Positions 17,589-26,278 are shown, numbered from the stretch's first letter. The stretch: 64,000 bases of DNA from JAQGMV01 sp035626595 (GCA_035626595.1 DASPNJ010000134.1:6988-70987), one strand, 5' to 3'. Notes: generated from the sequence alone by a model not told the origin. A program made the numbers and translations.

Positions 17589-18272
17589 GTGTCGTCCGCA
17601 CGCAGGAAGTCCCGGCTCTCGTGGGCCACGGTCGCAGTCGCCGCGATCTTCGTGGCGGCGCTCGCCGCGGCATGGCGCTACACGCCGCTTTCAGAGATCG
17701 TGACGCGCGAGAACATCGGCGAATGGGCCGACGCCGTCAGCGAAACCTCCTGGGCGCCGGTGATCGTGATGGTCGCGTACATACCGGCCGCATTCGTGTT
17801 GTTTCCACGGCCGCTGCTCACGCTGCTGGCGGTCGTTGCGTTCGGGCCGTGGCTGGGCTTCGCCTGCGCGATGGGCGGCATCCTTCTCGCGACGCTCGCC
17901 ACCTATTACGCCGGCTGCGCGATGCCGGAAGCGACCGTGAAACGCATCGCGGGGGGAAAGCTCACGCAGGTCAAGTCGAAGCTGCGCAAGCACGGTCTGC
18001 TCGCGATCTTTCTCGTGCGTCTCGTGCCGATTGCGCCGTTTGCCGTGGAAGGCGTGATCGCCGGCGCGGCGCGCGTGAAACTGTGGCAGTACACGCTCGG
18101 GACGATCCTCGCGATGGCACCCGCGGTTCTCGCCGAGACCATCTTCGGCGTGCAGATCAGCGCCGCGCTGAAAGACCCATCGCAGGTGAATTACTGGATC
18201 GCGGCCGCCGCCGTGCTCGCGATGGCGGTGCTCACGTTCGGCCTCGCATGGTGGAAGTCTCGCGGCGACTGA
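17589..18272 (+). CDS. TVP38/TMEM64 (DedA-like, SNARE-associated) membrane protein
   Basis: 227 residues with five or six membrane helices. The core (about 70-190) contains LFPRPLLTLLAVVAFGPWLGF and LVRLVPIAPFAVEGVIAGAARV, the re-entrant arginine/proline motifs of the VTT domain. Relatives scramble or move phospholipids and lipid carriers. The start is the GTG at 17589; upstream in-frame sequence overlaps the AI-2E gene and lacks the composition of this protein. AGG directly precedes the start, so initiation may be coupled to the previous gene. Confidence 0.83.
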   Translation: MSSARRKSRLSWATVAVAAIFVAALAAAWRYTPLSEIVTRENIGEWADAVSETSWAPVIVMVAYIPAAFVLFPRPLLTLLAVVAFGPWLGFACAMGGILLATLATYYAGCAMPEATVKRIAGGKLTQVKSKLRKHGLLAIFLVRLVPIAPFAVEGVIAGAARVKLWQYTLGTILAMAPAVLAETIFGVQISAALKDPSQVNYWIAAAAVLAMAVLTFGLAWWKSRGD

Positions 18273-18331
18273 TGCACGACGGGGTACAGTCCTTGCCTCA
18301 GGCCTAGCGGACGCACATCAGCGGAGAGCAT

Positions 18332-18952
18332 ATGTCCAGCATCATCGCAGGCCGTTTCGAAACCCAGGCACGCGCCGACACTGCGCTGAGCGCGCTCGCC
18401 GCCGCGGGCTTGCAGACTGGCGAATACGGTTCCTTCTATCTCGCGCCGGCGGGCCAGCACGCCAAGTACGGCATCGGCGGTGATGCGCATCACGACGAAG
18501 GCACCAAGGACTCCGGAAAGACCGCACTTACGGGCGGCGCGATCGGCGGCGCGACCGGTGCGGTGCTCGGCGGCGCCGTCGGGGCGGCGGTCGAACCGGG
18601 ATTCGCGGCGGCCGGAACGCTCGCGGGCGCCGGCGTCGGCGCGTACGTGGGCTCGCTTGCGGGCGGTCTCGCGGGTACGCGCTCGGGCGATGCCGACGCG
18701 GCAAGCAGGGCGGAACCGGTCGAACGCGCCTCCGGCATCATGGTCGCGGTTTGCGTCGATCGCGCCGGCATGCGGGAGAAGGCCATCGAGGTGCTGCGCG
18801 CACAGGGCGCGCTGGAACTCGAGCAGGCGAGCGGCGAATGGCGCGACGGAGTGTGGGCCGATTTCGACCCGCGCTGTCCGCCGGTGTTGATCGACGCGCC
18901 GGCCGGTACCAGCCCGCGCGGACCGGCCGGGCCGCGGCCCGAGAATCCGTGA
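18332..18952 (+). CDS. Glycine-zipper domain protein
   Basis: 206 residues. The N-terminal 45 residues look like a folded signal-transfer or heat-induced-protein-type segment (GRFETQARADTALSALAAAG). The middle (about 65-115) is a glycine zipper (GGAIGGATGAVLGGAVGAA and GAGVGAYVGSLAGGLAG) that may insert in or coat a membrane. The C-terminal domain (about 130-190) contains VAVCVDRAGMREKAIEVLRAQGA. There is no signal peptide. GGAGAGCAT precedes the ATG. Comparable proteins are annotated as stress or membrane-associated; the function is unknown. It converges with the BON-SRPBCC gene. Confidence 0.65.
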   Translation: MSSIIAGRFETQARADTALSALAAAGLQTGEYGSFYLAPAGQHAKYGIGGDAHHDEGTKDSGKTALTGGAIGGATGAVLGGAVGAAVEPGFAAAGTLAGAGVGAYVGSLAGGLAGTRSGDADAASRAEPVERASGIMVAVCVDRAGMREKAIEVLRAQGALELEQASGEWRDGVWADFDPRCPPVLIDAPAGTSPRGPAGPRPENP

Positions 18953-18968
18953 CGCGCGAACGAGGACG

Positions 18969-20126
18969 TTAGACCTTAAGGCTTGCGGCTGACCAATCCC
19001 TGATCGCGGCGTCGCGCGGCGGCTGCCCGGTCTCTATCGTCGCTTTCAGACGCATCAGGTCCTGATCGAGCTCCGATTTGGGATCGGCGCCGAACAGCTT
19101 CGCCGCCGCGTGACCGAGAGCCCCTGCGGGCGGCGAGTAATGCATCCGGATGTGCACACGCGTGCCGCCGTCGAACGGCTCGAAGCGCATGATGCCGCCG
19201 TGCGCGACGGCGCTGCCTTCGACCGTGCGCCAGGCGAGCAGCTCGTTCGGCGCGAACTGCGTGATGGTCGAGTCCCATTGCACTTCGCTGCCGGCCGGAC
19301 CGGCGACGACCCAGTGCGTCTGGCCGTTCGCGCGCGGTTCGACGCGATGCACGTTGCGCATGAAGCGCGGGAAATTCTCGAAATTCGAGAGGAAGCCGAA
19401 AACGGTATCCACCGGCGCGTCGATCGCGATCGTCTTCTGAATTTCGAAGCTGCGCCGTCCGCCGAAGCCCGCGATCCGCCGCAGCGGCTTGTTGCTCGTG
19501 CTGCGCGCGAGCAACAGCGCGGCTGCCGCGCCAAGCAGCAAACCGGGGGCGCCGCCGCTGCGCAACGCGATCAGCGCGAGCGCGCCGCCCGCTGCGGTGC
19601 CGGCGATGCGCGTGCCCGGCGCCCAGTTGTCCTGAAAAACCTCGATGCGCTCGCCGCGTCGCGGCCTGCCGCCCTGAAGGGCCGAGACCCCTTCCGGCGT
19701 CTTGTACACGACCATCTGGTCGATAATGTCGCCGACGCCGCGTACGCCGTGAACGGCCGCGAGCAGCCGCTTGTGCTCGTGGCGCAGTACCGGCCCCGTG
19801 AGAACGACGGTGCCGGCGTTCGCGCTGACCTCGATCGCACCGGGGTGCTCGACGTAGCGCCCGATCTTCGCGCGGACGCGCTCGACCAGCACGTCATCCG
19901 CGATCTCGCTGTGATCGAACGATCCCGCCAGATAGCGCGCGGTGCCCCACGTTCGATGCGCGAGATCCCGCGCTCCGGCATCGAGCACATCGCCCGCGCA
20001 CCGGGCGGCATGAACCGCCTGATCGCGAGCCAGCGCGCGGCGGCGGCGGCCGCGATCCGGATCCAGGAAATACATCGCGGCCGCGCCAACTGCCGCGGCG
20101 ACCATCGGCGTGAACATCGCAGCCAT
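18969..20126 (-). CDS. BON domain plus SRPBCC (polyketide cyclase/dehydrase) membrane-associated protein
   Basis: 385 residues. A hydrophobic N-terminus (about 6-20) is followed by a BON domain (about 75-145; VRAKIGRYVEHPGAIEVSANAGTVVLTGPV is its heart, with the closing GVGDIIDQM). A short helical membrane segment (about 173-208) precedes a SRPBCC/START-like lipid-binding domain (about 225-360). The latter includes APVDTVFGFLSNFENFPRFM and ends with a GALGHAAAKLFG helix. BON binds phospholipid and SRPBCC holds hydrophobic ligands, so a role in envelope lipid handling is likely. GGAGG lies a few bases before the ATG. Confidence 0.82.
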   Translation of the reverse strand: MAAMFTPMVAAAVGAAAMYFLDPDRGRRRRALARDQAVHAARCAGDVLDAGARDLAHRTWGTARYLAGSFDHSEIADDVLVERVRAKIGRYVEHPGAIEVSANAGTVVLTGPVLRHEHKRLLAAVHGVRGVGDIIDQMVVYKTPEGVSALQGGRPRRGERIEVFQDNWAPGTRIAGTAAGGALALIALRSGGAPGLLLGAAAALLLARSTSNKPLRRIAGFGGRRSFEIQKTIAIDAPVDTVFGFLSNFENFPRFMRNVHRVEPRANGQTHWVVAGPAGSEVQWDSTITQFAPNELLAWRTVEGSAVAHGGIMRFEPFDGGTRVHIRMHYSPPAGALGHAAAKLFGADPKSELDQDLMRLKATIETGQPPRDAAIRDWSAASLKV

Positions 20127-20245
20127 GCGTGCCTCCGTTCGTCAGTTTTGCCTTAAGCGCTGCAACATCCGTTCCGGAAGGCACTCACGAATTCACGACA
20201 TGCGTGACCTCCGCGCAGGCCGGGCGGGAGCCAAACCTGCTCTGG

Positions 20246-20265
20246 ATTCCCGCCTGCGCGGGAAT
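20246..20265. repeat. dRS3-like 20-bp palindromic repeat
   Basis: ATTCCC, eight bases (GCCTGCGC), then GGGAAT. This is an exact fit to the ATTCCC-N8-GGGAAT form of the dRS3 repeat described in Neisseria. It is embedded in CTCTGG...GACGAA, in the gap between two - strand genes (20126 and 20297). Only one copy was seen in the window. Confidence 0.7.
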
Positions 20266-20296
20266 GACGAACGTATGCGTACTTACGCGTGGCACG

Positions 20297-20548
20297 TTAC
20301 CCGGTGTCGCCGCTTTCCGGCCCCTCTTCGGAACCGCCTTCGCGCTCGGCGGTCACGCCGCCCTCGGGATGTACTGCTTTCGTCCACCAGCGGTCCCACG
20401 CGGCCTGCTGGTCTTCGCGAATGTCCTGTCGCTCCAGCATGGTGCGGATCAGCGCATCGACGTCGGACTCGTATGCCTTGCCTTTGCGGACGGGCCATCG
20501 GAAGCCGGCGGGTAGATCCGGCGACCGGTCAAACACACGCCATCTCAT
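20297..20548 (-). CDS. Small conserved-looking hypothetical protein
   Basis: 83 residues beginning MRWRVFDRSPDLPAGFRWPV and continuing to a Trp-rich segment (QAAWDRWWTKAV). The last 20 residues are acidic, polar and probably disordered. It has no signal peptide, membrane helix or recognised domain. The codon bias matches neighbouring genes, the main reason to call it. The ribosome site is weak. It stands alone between the dRS3 repeat and the large ligase gene, all on the - strand. Confidence 0.55.
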   Translation of the reverse strand: MRWRVFDRSPDLPAGFRWPVRKGKAYESDVDALIRTMLERQDIREDQQAAWDRWWTKAVHPEGGVTAEREGGSEEGPESGDTG

Positions 20549-20727
20549 GATGAAGGGCCTTTGTGGCTGCGCGCGGTGCGCAATTTGCGCACCCTGCGTT
20601 ATGGTTGGACGCAGTTCGCCGGGCTTGCGTTCCGCGCGAGGACTACGGCGGGGTGCGCTATGAGCGCATCGTTTAGAACAAGTCTTGACCGGTGCTTCTG
20701 CCGCTCAGGGCAACAACGCTGCTCGCT

Positions 20728-23592
20728 TCACGCCGCGTGCACGCCGGTGTCGGGCTCGCCGCAATGCGTCAAGATGTGCGCACGCGCCGCGCGGGCGAGC
20801 TGGGTCGCGGCGGTGTAGCTGCTTTCGGCATCGGCCGGCGGTCCGACCGGCATACCGATCGTGACGACGAGCGCGCCGCGCCGCGGCAGCCATTGCCCCG
20901 CGCGCAGGATGTTGCGGCTGCCGCGGATCGCGACCGGGACGACGGGCACCCGCGCCTCCAGGGCCGCGATGAACGCGCCGAGGTGGAACGGCAACAGCCC
21001 CGACATGCGCCGGAAGGTGCCTTCCGGAAAGAACGCCAGCGCTGTTCCGGCGGCTGCCTCGGCCGCGAGCCGTCTGGCGTCCTCGACGCTTTTCCCGACC
21101 GCGAAACGCTCGACGAAGCGTGCGCCGAGCCGCGTGAGATAGACGCGCGAGACGAAGTGCTCGCGCAGCTCGCGCTTCGCGACGAAGGCATACGGCCGCG
21201 GCAGCGCGGCGACGAGCACGACGCCGTCGAGGAAGCTCGCATGGTTTGCGACCAGCACGTTGGGCCCGCGCGGCAGGTGTTCGAGCCCGTGCACGACGAG
21301 CGGCGTGCGCGTGATGGCGAAGAACACGCGCGCGGCACGCCGGCTCAGGGTCCATGTCCAGTCGGTCCGCGGGATGCCGGCGCTCACGAGCCACGTCGCC
21401 GGCGCGATGAGCGCGAACACGATCGACACGTAACCCGCGTAACCGACGACCGCGGCCATTCTCCGCACGCGGCGCAGCTCCGGCACGATCGCGCCCGCAA
21501 CAAGGCCCGCGATCTGCAGCCAGACGGCGCGCGCGCCGCGCTCGAGTGCTCCGGCCTCGTAGCGCTCCCGTGTCGCGGAGCGGCGCACTTTGCCGCTGGA
21601 GGTCTTCAGCACGCTGTGCGGGCGCGCGAGCACGATATCGTCAGCCGGCTCGCCCAGGACCTCGCTCGTCTTGATCGAGATCGCCTGCCGCAGCGCGTCC
21701 AGCGCCGCGACTTGCGTCTCGCGGGTCTCGGCGATCAGTACCAGCCGCTCGGTGCCGGAGCGCGGATCGGCGCTGCCGATCGCGGCAACGCAGCCTTTGC
21801 GCACGCCGGGAATCGCGCCGACCGCGTCCTCCAGCTCGTCGGGATAGATGTTGCGGCCGCCGCGGATGATGATGTCCTTCACCCGTCCGCTGACGTAGAT
21901 CTCGCCTTGCGCCGCGTACGCGCGGTCGCCGCTGTCGAGCCAGCCGTCGCCGCGGGTGAGGCGCTTCGTCTCGGCGGGATTTCGGTAGTAGCCGCTGGTC
22001 GCCGAGGGCCCGCGGAATTCCAGCCGCCCTTCGACGCGCTCCGGAACTTCGAGCCCGGTGTCGTCGACGATGCGCGCCTCGTGGCGCGGCAACGGCCGGC
22101 CGCAGGACACGAAGCGCAGCGCATGAACGTCGTCCGGCGGCGCCGGCTCCGCTCTGCCGTGACGGGCGAACGGCTCCCGGCGCACGCGGTCGATGCGCGG
22201 CCCGCGCCCGAGCGGGGGAAAGAGGAGCCCCACCGCGGATTCGGCAAGTCCATACACCGGCGTCATCGCCGCCGGCTGGAAACCGCAGCGGCCGAAGCGC
22301 TCGGCGAACTGCGTGACGGTGTCGGGACGCACCGCCTCCGCGCCATTGAACGCAAGGCGCCAGGACGACAGATCGAGGTGCGCGAGCGTTTCGTCGTCGA
22401 TGCGCTTGAGCGTGAGCTCGTACGCGAAATTCGGCGCCGCCGACAGGGTGCCGCGAAAGCGGTGGATCGTCTCGAGCCAGCGCTGGGGCCGCGCGAGAAA
22501 CGAAAGCGGCGACATGATGACGAGCGGACAGCCGACGTAGAGCGTGCCAAGAAACGCGCCGATCAAGCCCATGTCGTGATAGAGCGGAAGCCAGCTCACG
22601 AAAACGTCGCGGTCGGTCGCCTCGATCGCTTCGGCCATCGCGCGGATGTTCGCCAGCAGATTGGCGTGGGTGAGGACGACGCCCTTCGGCGCGCTCGTGC
22701 TGCCGGAGGTGTACTGGATGAACGCGACGTCGTCGCTCTTCACCATGGCCTGCGCCGGTTCGCCGCCGGCTGCTGCGAGACCCCCGGCGGTGACGACGTG
22801 CTTCAACTCCGGCACGTGCGCCTGCAGCACGCGCGCGACGCGCATCGCCTCCGGTACCGTCACGAGAATCGCGCTCTGCGCGTTGCCGAGGATCCCGGTG
22901 TGCCGGCGCACGTGCTCCTTGATCTGCGACAGGCGCGCCGGCGGGTATATCGGCACCGGTATGCCGCCCGCGAGCAGCACGCCGTAGTACGTGTAGAAAT
23001 AATCAGGCGAGGTGGGCAGCATGATCGCGACCGTCTCACGCGCTCTGAGGCCTGCGCGCTGCAGGCCAGCCGCGATCGCGCCGGCGCCCGCCCGCAGTTG
23101 TCGGTAGCTGATCTCTTCCTCGCCGCCATCCGACAGCACGGTGACCTGCACGCGCTCGGGGTGCTCGCGCAGATGCCATTCGAGCACGTCGTTCAGCGTG
23201 GCGGCTTCGCCCGGCTCCGCATGAACGGCGCCGGCGGGCGTCGGCTCCAGGACGCGGCGGCGCACCTCTGCAGCGGGCGTTACGTGACCTGCGCGGTCGA
23301 GCGCGGCGAGGACATCGCGCACCGTGTCGGCAAGCTGCAGTGTGTCTTCGGGCAGCGTTACACCGAAAGCGCGCTCGACGCGCAGCAGCAGCTCCACACG
23401 CGCGAGACTGTCCAGACCGAGCTCGCGCTCGAGCGCGCTGTCGAGCGTCAGGCGCAGCCCCCGAGGCAACTCGCGATGGAGCTCGCCGAGCGCGTCGTGC
23501 ACCACCCGCAGCAACTCGGCCGCGCGCGCATCCGGTGCGCTGCGTTCGCCGGTGGAAGACGGTATGGAGGAAGGGTTCTCCAGAACGCCCAT
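20728..23592 (-). CDS. ACP - fatty acyl-AMP ligase - PlsC acyltransferase trifunctional protein
   Basis: 954 residues in three modules. Residues about 20-100 are an acyl carrier domain with the phosphopantetheine serine in ERELGLDSLARVEL. Residues about 135-690 are an adenylate-forming enzyme: P-loop YTSGSTSAPKGV, then SWLPLYHDMGLIGAFL typical of fatty acyl-AMP ligases, then DSGDRAYAAQGEIYVSGRVK and the C-terminal lysine region VLKTSSGKVRRS. Hydrophobic helices (about 715-760) precede a PlsC-like domain with NHASFLDG and FFPEGTFRR. It could load a fatty acid onto its own ACP and pass it to a glycerol- or lysophospholipid acceptor. ATG 23592 is used. It diverges from the DUF5335 gene. Confidence 0.88.
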   Translation of the reverse strand: MGVLENPSSIPSSTGERSAPDARAAELLRVVHDALGELHRELPRGLRLTLDSALERELGLDSLARVELLLRVERAFGVTLPEDTLQLADTVRDVLAALDRAGHVTPAAEVRRRVLEPTPAGAVHAEPGEAATLNDVLEWHLREHPERVQVTVLSDGGEEEISYRQLRAGAGAIAAGLQRAGLRARETVAIMLPTSPDYFYTYYGVLLAGGIPVPIYPPARLSQIKEHVRRHTGILGNAQSAILVTVPEAMRVARVLQAHVPELKHVVTAGGLAAAGGEPAQAMVKSDDVAFIQYTSGSTSAPKGVVLTHANLLANIRAMAEAIEATDRDVFVSWLPLYHDMGLIGAFLGTLYVGCPLVIMSPLSFLARPQRWLETIHRFRGTLSAAPNFAYELTLKRIDDETLAHLDLSSWRLAFNGAEAVRPDTVTQFAERFGRCGFQPAAMTPVYGLAESAVGLLFPPLGRGPRIDRVRREPFARHGRAEPAPPDDVHALRFVSCGRPLPRHEARIVDDTGLEVPERVEGRLEFRGPSATSGYYRNPAETKRLTRGDGWLDSGDRAYAAQGEIYVSGRVKDIIIRGGRNIYPDELEDAVGAIPGVRKGCVAAIGSADPRSGTERLVLIAETRETQVAALDALRQAISIKTSEVLGEPADDIVLARPHSVLKTSSGKVRRSATRERYEAGALERGARAVWLQIAGLVAGAIVPELRRVRRMAAVVGYAGYVSIVFALIAPATWLVSAGIPRTDWTWTLSRRAARVFFAITRTPLVVHGLEHLPRGPNVLVANHASFLDGVVLVAALPRPYAFVAKRELREHFVSRVYLTRLGARFVERFAVGKSVEDARRLAAEAAAGTALAFFPEGTFRRMSGLLPFHLGAFIAALEARVPVVPVAIRGSRNILRAGQWLPRRGALVVTIGMPVGPPADAESSYTAATQLARAARAHILTHCGEPDTGVHAA

Positions 23593-23697
23593 CGCATCTC
23601 CGCTGCAATCTCTGCGCCGTTCTTGCGATTGCCCGCATCGGCGGGAACTCGCTCCCTACGGCGCACTCGTACTTCGATGAGACGGGCGGCGTGAGAG

Positions 23698-24072
23698 ATG
23701 AGCACGCGTGAGATCTCGCGGGCGGACTGGCCCGCCTTCATGGATTGCTTCAGCCGGCAACACCTTGGGTGGCTGAGCACGATCGAGGTGCTTGATTCCA
23801 CGCTCGGCGCGCAGACCCAGGTGCGGGAACAGCCGTTTGCCGGCATCACCGCGGAGACCCACGGCGGTCACAGCTCGATAGCGATCCTGATGGGGAAAGG
23901 GCCCGATCTGCACGTGGGGCATCTGATCCGCGACGCAGCCCACGTTCGGCTCAAGGAATCCGACGGCGCGCACGAAGCGCTGCAAATCGAAGCGGGCGAC
24001 GGCGTGACGACGCTCCTCACTTTCCGGTCGGTCATGCCGACCGAGCTCGTCGACGGCGTCGTCATGCAGTAG
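23698..24072 (+). CDS. DUF5335 family protein
   Basis: 124 residues, soluble, no signal. It starts MSTREISRADWPAFMDCFSRQHLGWL, the pattern I associate with DUF5335. A beta-rich middle (LDSTLGAQTQVREQPFAGIT and IAILMGKGPDLHVGHLI) suggests a small barrel. The function is not known. It often accompanies general-stress genes, and here it sits with glycine-zipper and BON proteins. It is followed after 9 bp by a small secreted protein gene, probably in one transcript. Confidence 0.7.
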   Translation: MSTREISRADWPAFMDCFSRQHLGWLSTIEVLDSTLGAQTQVREQPFAGITAETHGGHSSIAILMGKGPDLHVGHLIRDAAHVRLKESDGAHEALQIEAGDGVTTLLTFRSVMPTELVDGVVMQ

Positions 24073-24081
24073 GAGAGCGAG

Positions 24082-24438
24082 ATGACGTATACGAAATTGC
24101 TGATGGCGGGCTGGATGGCATTTGCCGTGGCGGGCGCCGCAGCCGCAGAGCTTCCGGGCATCGATGCACCGACGGGGGCCGGCGTGGGGGCCGGTTCCAA
24201 GGACGAGCGCCGGGACAGCGGCGATCGGCCGGCTGCCGATGTCGTGACGCCGGGGTCCGGCACGCTCAAAGACGCGATCGAGCTGTGCGATCGACTGGGC
24301 GGCACCGAAAAAGCGATCTGTCTGCAGCAGGCGCAGGAGAACCGCGAGCGCGCGCTCGCGCCGGGTGTGGGTGCCACGCCGGGTGGCGGCGCCGAAGGCG
24401 CAGTGTCGGCGCGCCGCGAAGCGCCCGTGAGCCGTTAG
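24082..24438 (+). CDS. Small secreted hypothetical protein
   Basis: 118 residues. A Sec signal peptide (MTYTKLLMAGWMAFAVAG, likely cleavage after AAAAE or AAA, near residue 22) is followed by a Gly/Asp-rich low-complexity stretch. Then comes a short helical part with two cysteines (ELCDRLGGTEKAICLQQAQE) that may form a disulfide hairpin in the periplasm. No family is recognised. It follows the DUF5335 gene by 9 bp with GGAGAGCGAG before the ATG. Confidence 0.65.
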   Translation: MTYTKLLMAGWMAFAVAGAAAAELPGIDAPTGAGVGAGSKDERRDSGDRPAADVVTPGSGTLKDAIELCDRLGGTEKAICLQQAQENRERALAPGVGATPGGGAEGAVSARREAPVSR

Positions 24439-24467
24439 TGCACAAGGCGCCGGTGTTACAGCCAAAC

Positions 24468-24630
24468 GCGCGGTGGAGGTGATTCGGCGAGCCGATTTGC
24501 GCCGCAGTCATTGGAGCCGGCGCTTCGTGTGCGGGCTCTCGTGTGTTGACTGCCCGCCGCGAAGCGGGTTTCCGGCTCCAATGACGCGCTTTGCGGCACC
24601 ATGAGGCTGGACGAATCGCCTCCACCGCGC
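24468..24630. repeat. 163-nt near-perfect long inverted repeat (hairpin)
   Basis: Nested arms pair across the whole element. The outer 19 bp (24468-24486 with 24612-24630) have one mismatch. The inner 14 bp GTCATTGGAGCCGG (24507-24520) pair with 24572-24585. Inside these lie CGCTTCG with CGAAGCG (24521-24527 / 24560-24566) and GCGGGC with GCCCGC (24531-24536 / 24552-24557). It fills most of the gap between convergent genes ending at 24438 and 24664. There is no T-run, so it is not an ordinary terminator. Candidates are a MITE-like element, a REP/BIME relative or a structured RNA. Confidence 0.75.
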
Positions 24631-24663
24631 CTGCGAATGCACGCAGGAAAGAGGCAGCCGCGC

Positions 24664-25311
24664 TCAGGCGCTGGCGCGCGTCGCTTTCTCCAGCAGCTCG
24701 CGCACTTCGTGGTCGCTGGTCTGCGAAAAATCGCCGTACCAGCGGCCGACGCCCAGAAACGGCTCGGGCGTCTGGGCGCATACGATCTCGTCGACTTCGG
24801 ACCTGAACTCCTCGCACGTGTCCGGCGCCGCGACCGGCACGGCTACCACGAGCGATGCGGGCCGCTGCGAGCGAATCGCGGTGGCCGCCGCGCGCATGGT
24901 CGAGCCGGTTGCGAGGCCGTCATCGACGAGAATCACCGTGCGTCCGCGCACGTCCGGCGCCGCGCGCTCGCCGCGATACGAGCGTTCGCGCCGCTCGAGC
25001 TCTTTCTCCTCGCGCGCGGCCACTGCGTCGAGCACCTCGTCGGAGATCCGCAGATAACGGACGGCCTCTTCGTTGATCACACGCACGCCGCCGCTGGCGA
25101 TCGCGCCCATCGCGTACTCTTCCTGGCCCGGGACGCCCAGCTTACGCACGATGAACACGTCGAGCGGCGCATCCAGCGCGTGGGCGACTTCGTAGGCGAC
25201 GGGCACGCCGCCGCGCGGCAAGGCGAGTACAAGCACGTCGCCGCGAGCGCGGTACTGTGAAAGTTTGGTGGCGAGAACCTGGCCTGCATGCCGGCGGTCG
25301 TTGAATAGCAT
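24664..25311 (-). CDS. Phosphoribosyltransferase domain protein
   Basis: 215 residues, type I phosphoribosyltransferase fold. The PRPP loop is VILVDDGLATGSTM (about 122-135), and the N-terminal part reads VLALPRGGVPVAYEVAHAL, typical of the ComF-like/stress-linked subgroup rather than Hpt or Apt. The acceptor is unknown. I use ATG 25311 (MLFNDRRHAG); the open frame reaches 25440 but without family similarity. It is transcribed divergently (128-bp gap) from a serine hydrolase and an erythromycin-esterase gene. These three families are repeatedly found together and sometimes fused. Confidence 0.85.
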   Translation of the reverse strand: MLFNDRRHAGQVLATKLSQYRARGDVLVLALPRGGVPVAYEVAHALDAPLDVFIVRKLGVPGQEEYAMGAIASGGVRVINEEAVRYLRISDEVLDAVAAREEKELERRERSYRGERAAPDVRGRTVILVDDGLATGSTMRAAATAIRSQRPASLVVAVPVAAPDTCEEFRSEVDEIVCAQTPEPFLGVGRWYGDFSQTSDHEVRELLEKATRASA

Positions 25312-25439
25312 GGCCGTGACGCGCACAACGCGCGCGCTCCTGTGAAAGGATGAGCCATTACCTGCAATGCGCGGACCGTGAGCCGCAGTGGAATATGGAT
25401 TGCAGCGTACGAGGAGTACTCCAGCGAAGTGGGTATCCA

Positions 25440-26114
25440 ATGGAACAATTGAAGAGCCGGGAAGCGCAACGCAACGTGCGCATCACCTCCGGCAACGAGG
25501 CGCTCGACGGTAATCTGGCCGTTCCGGCCGGCGCCAGCGGTCTCGTGCTATTCGCGCACGGCAGCGGCAGCAGTCGCCTCAGCCCGCGCAATGTTTTCGT
25601 CGCGCGCGCTCTGCAGGAAGCCGGTGTGGGGACGCTGCTCTTCGACCTCCTCAGCAGGGCGGAGGAGCAGGTCGATCTGTACACGCGCGAGCATCGGTTC
25701 GATATCGGCCTGTTGGCGCAGCGCCTGGTGCATGCCACCGCGTGGGTGGACACGCAGGACGAGTTACGCGACCTGCGCGTCGGCTATTTCGGCGCAAGCA
25801 CCGGCAGCGCGGCGGCGCTGGTCGCCGCGGCGCGATTGGAAGAACGGGTGAGCGCGGTGGTGTCGCGCGGCGGGCGCCCGGATCTGGCCGCCGCCGAGCT
25901 GGCACGCGTGCGGGCGCCGACGCTGCTCATCGTGGGTGGCGACGACGACGTGGTGATCGAGCTGAACGAGCAGGCGTATCGACGCCTTCAGTGCGAGAAG
26001 CACCTCACGATCGTGCCCGGCGCCTCGCATCTCTTTGAAGAGCCGGGCACGCTCGAGCAGGTGGCGCAGCTCGCGTCGGAGTGGTTCCGCCGGCATCTTG
26101 GTTCAGCATCGTGA
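25440..26114 (+). CDS. Dienelactone-hydrolase-type alpha/beta hydrolase
   Basis: 224 residues. Alpha/beta hydrolase fold: oxyanion region VLFAHGSGSSRLSPRN, nucleophile elbow FGASTGSAAAL (Gly-Ala-Ser-Thr-Gly), acid in LIVGGDDDVVIELN and catalytic histidine in PGASHLFEEPG. There is no signal, so it is cytosolic. The substrate is unknown. ATG 25440 is chosen; in-frame starts at 25350 and 25395 would add a poorly conserved leader. The stop overlaps a GTG of the small 26111 gene. It is a partner of the divergent phosphoribosyltransferase and the downstream erythromycin-esterase homologue. Confidence 0.83.
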   Translation: MEQLKSREAQRNVRITSGNEALDGNLAVPAGASGLVLFAHGSGSSRLSPRNVFVARALQEAGVGTLLFDLLSRAEEQVDLYTREHRFDIGLLAQRLVHATAWVDTQDELRDLRVGYFGASTGSAAALVAAARLEERVSAVVSRGGRPDLAAAELARVRAPTLLIVGGDDDVVIELNEQAYRRLQCEKHLTIVPGASHLFEEPGTLEQVAQLASEWFRRHLGSAS

Positions 26115-26278
26115 GCAGCGACGTGCGATTCCATACACCGGTACCGGATCCGCTCGATGACGAGGAGGAACCGGATGTGAAGCAGCCGCCGGTGCCGCCG
26201 GACCAGGAACCCGACGTGGTCCCGCAGCGCGATCCACCCAGTCCCAACGAGTCGCCGCCGATGAGAGGCATGGCATGA
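26111..26278 (+). CDS. Small Pro/Asp/Glu-rich protein
   Basis: 55 residues from a GTG that overlaps the hydrolase stop by 4 bp (GTGA). The product is acidic and proline-rich (PDPLDDEEEPDVKQPPVPPD), probably disordered, and ends NESPPMRGMA. No family is recognised. Support is the coupled start and its place between genes on one strand; composition alone could be chance. Confidence 0.45.
   Translation: MSSDVRFHTPVPDPLDDEEEPDVKQPPVPPDQEPDVVPQRDPPSPNESPPMRGMA

Noticed and set aside
20692..23694. 1000-codon open frame on the + strand
   Set aside because: It is antisense to the ACP-ligase-PlsC gene, with Arg/Gly/His-rich composition and no motifs; a typical high-GC shadow.
24468..24630. Simple rho-independent terminator
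   Set aside because: The paired region is far too long and lacks a T-run on either strand; kept instead as a long inverted repeat.
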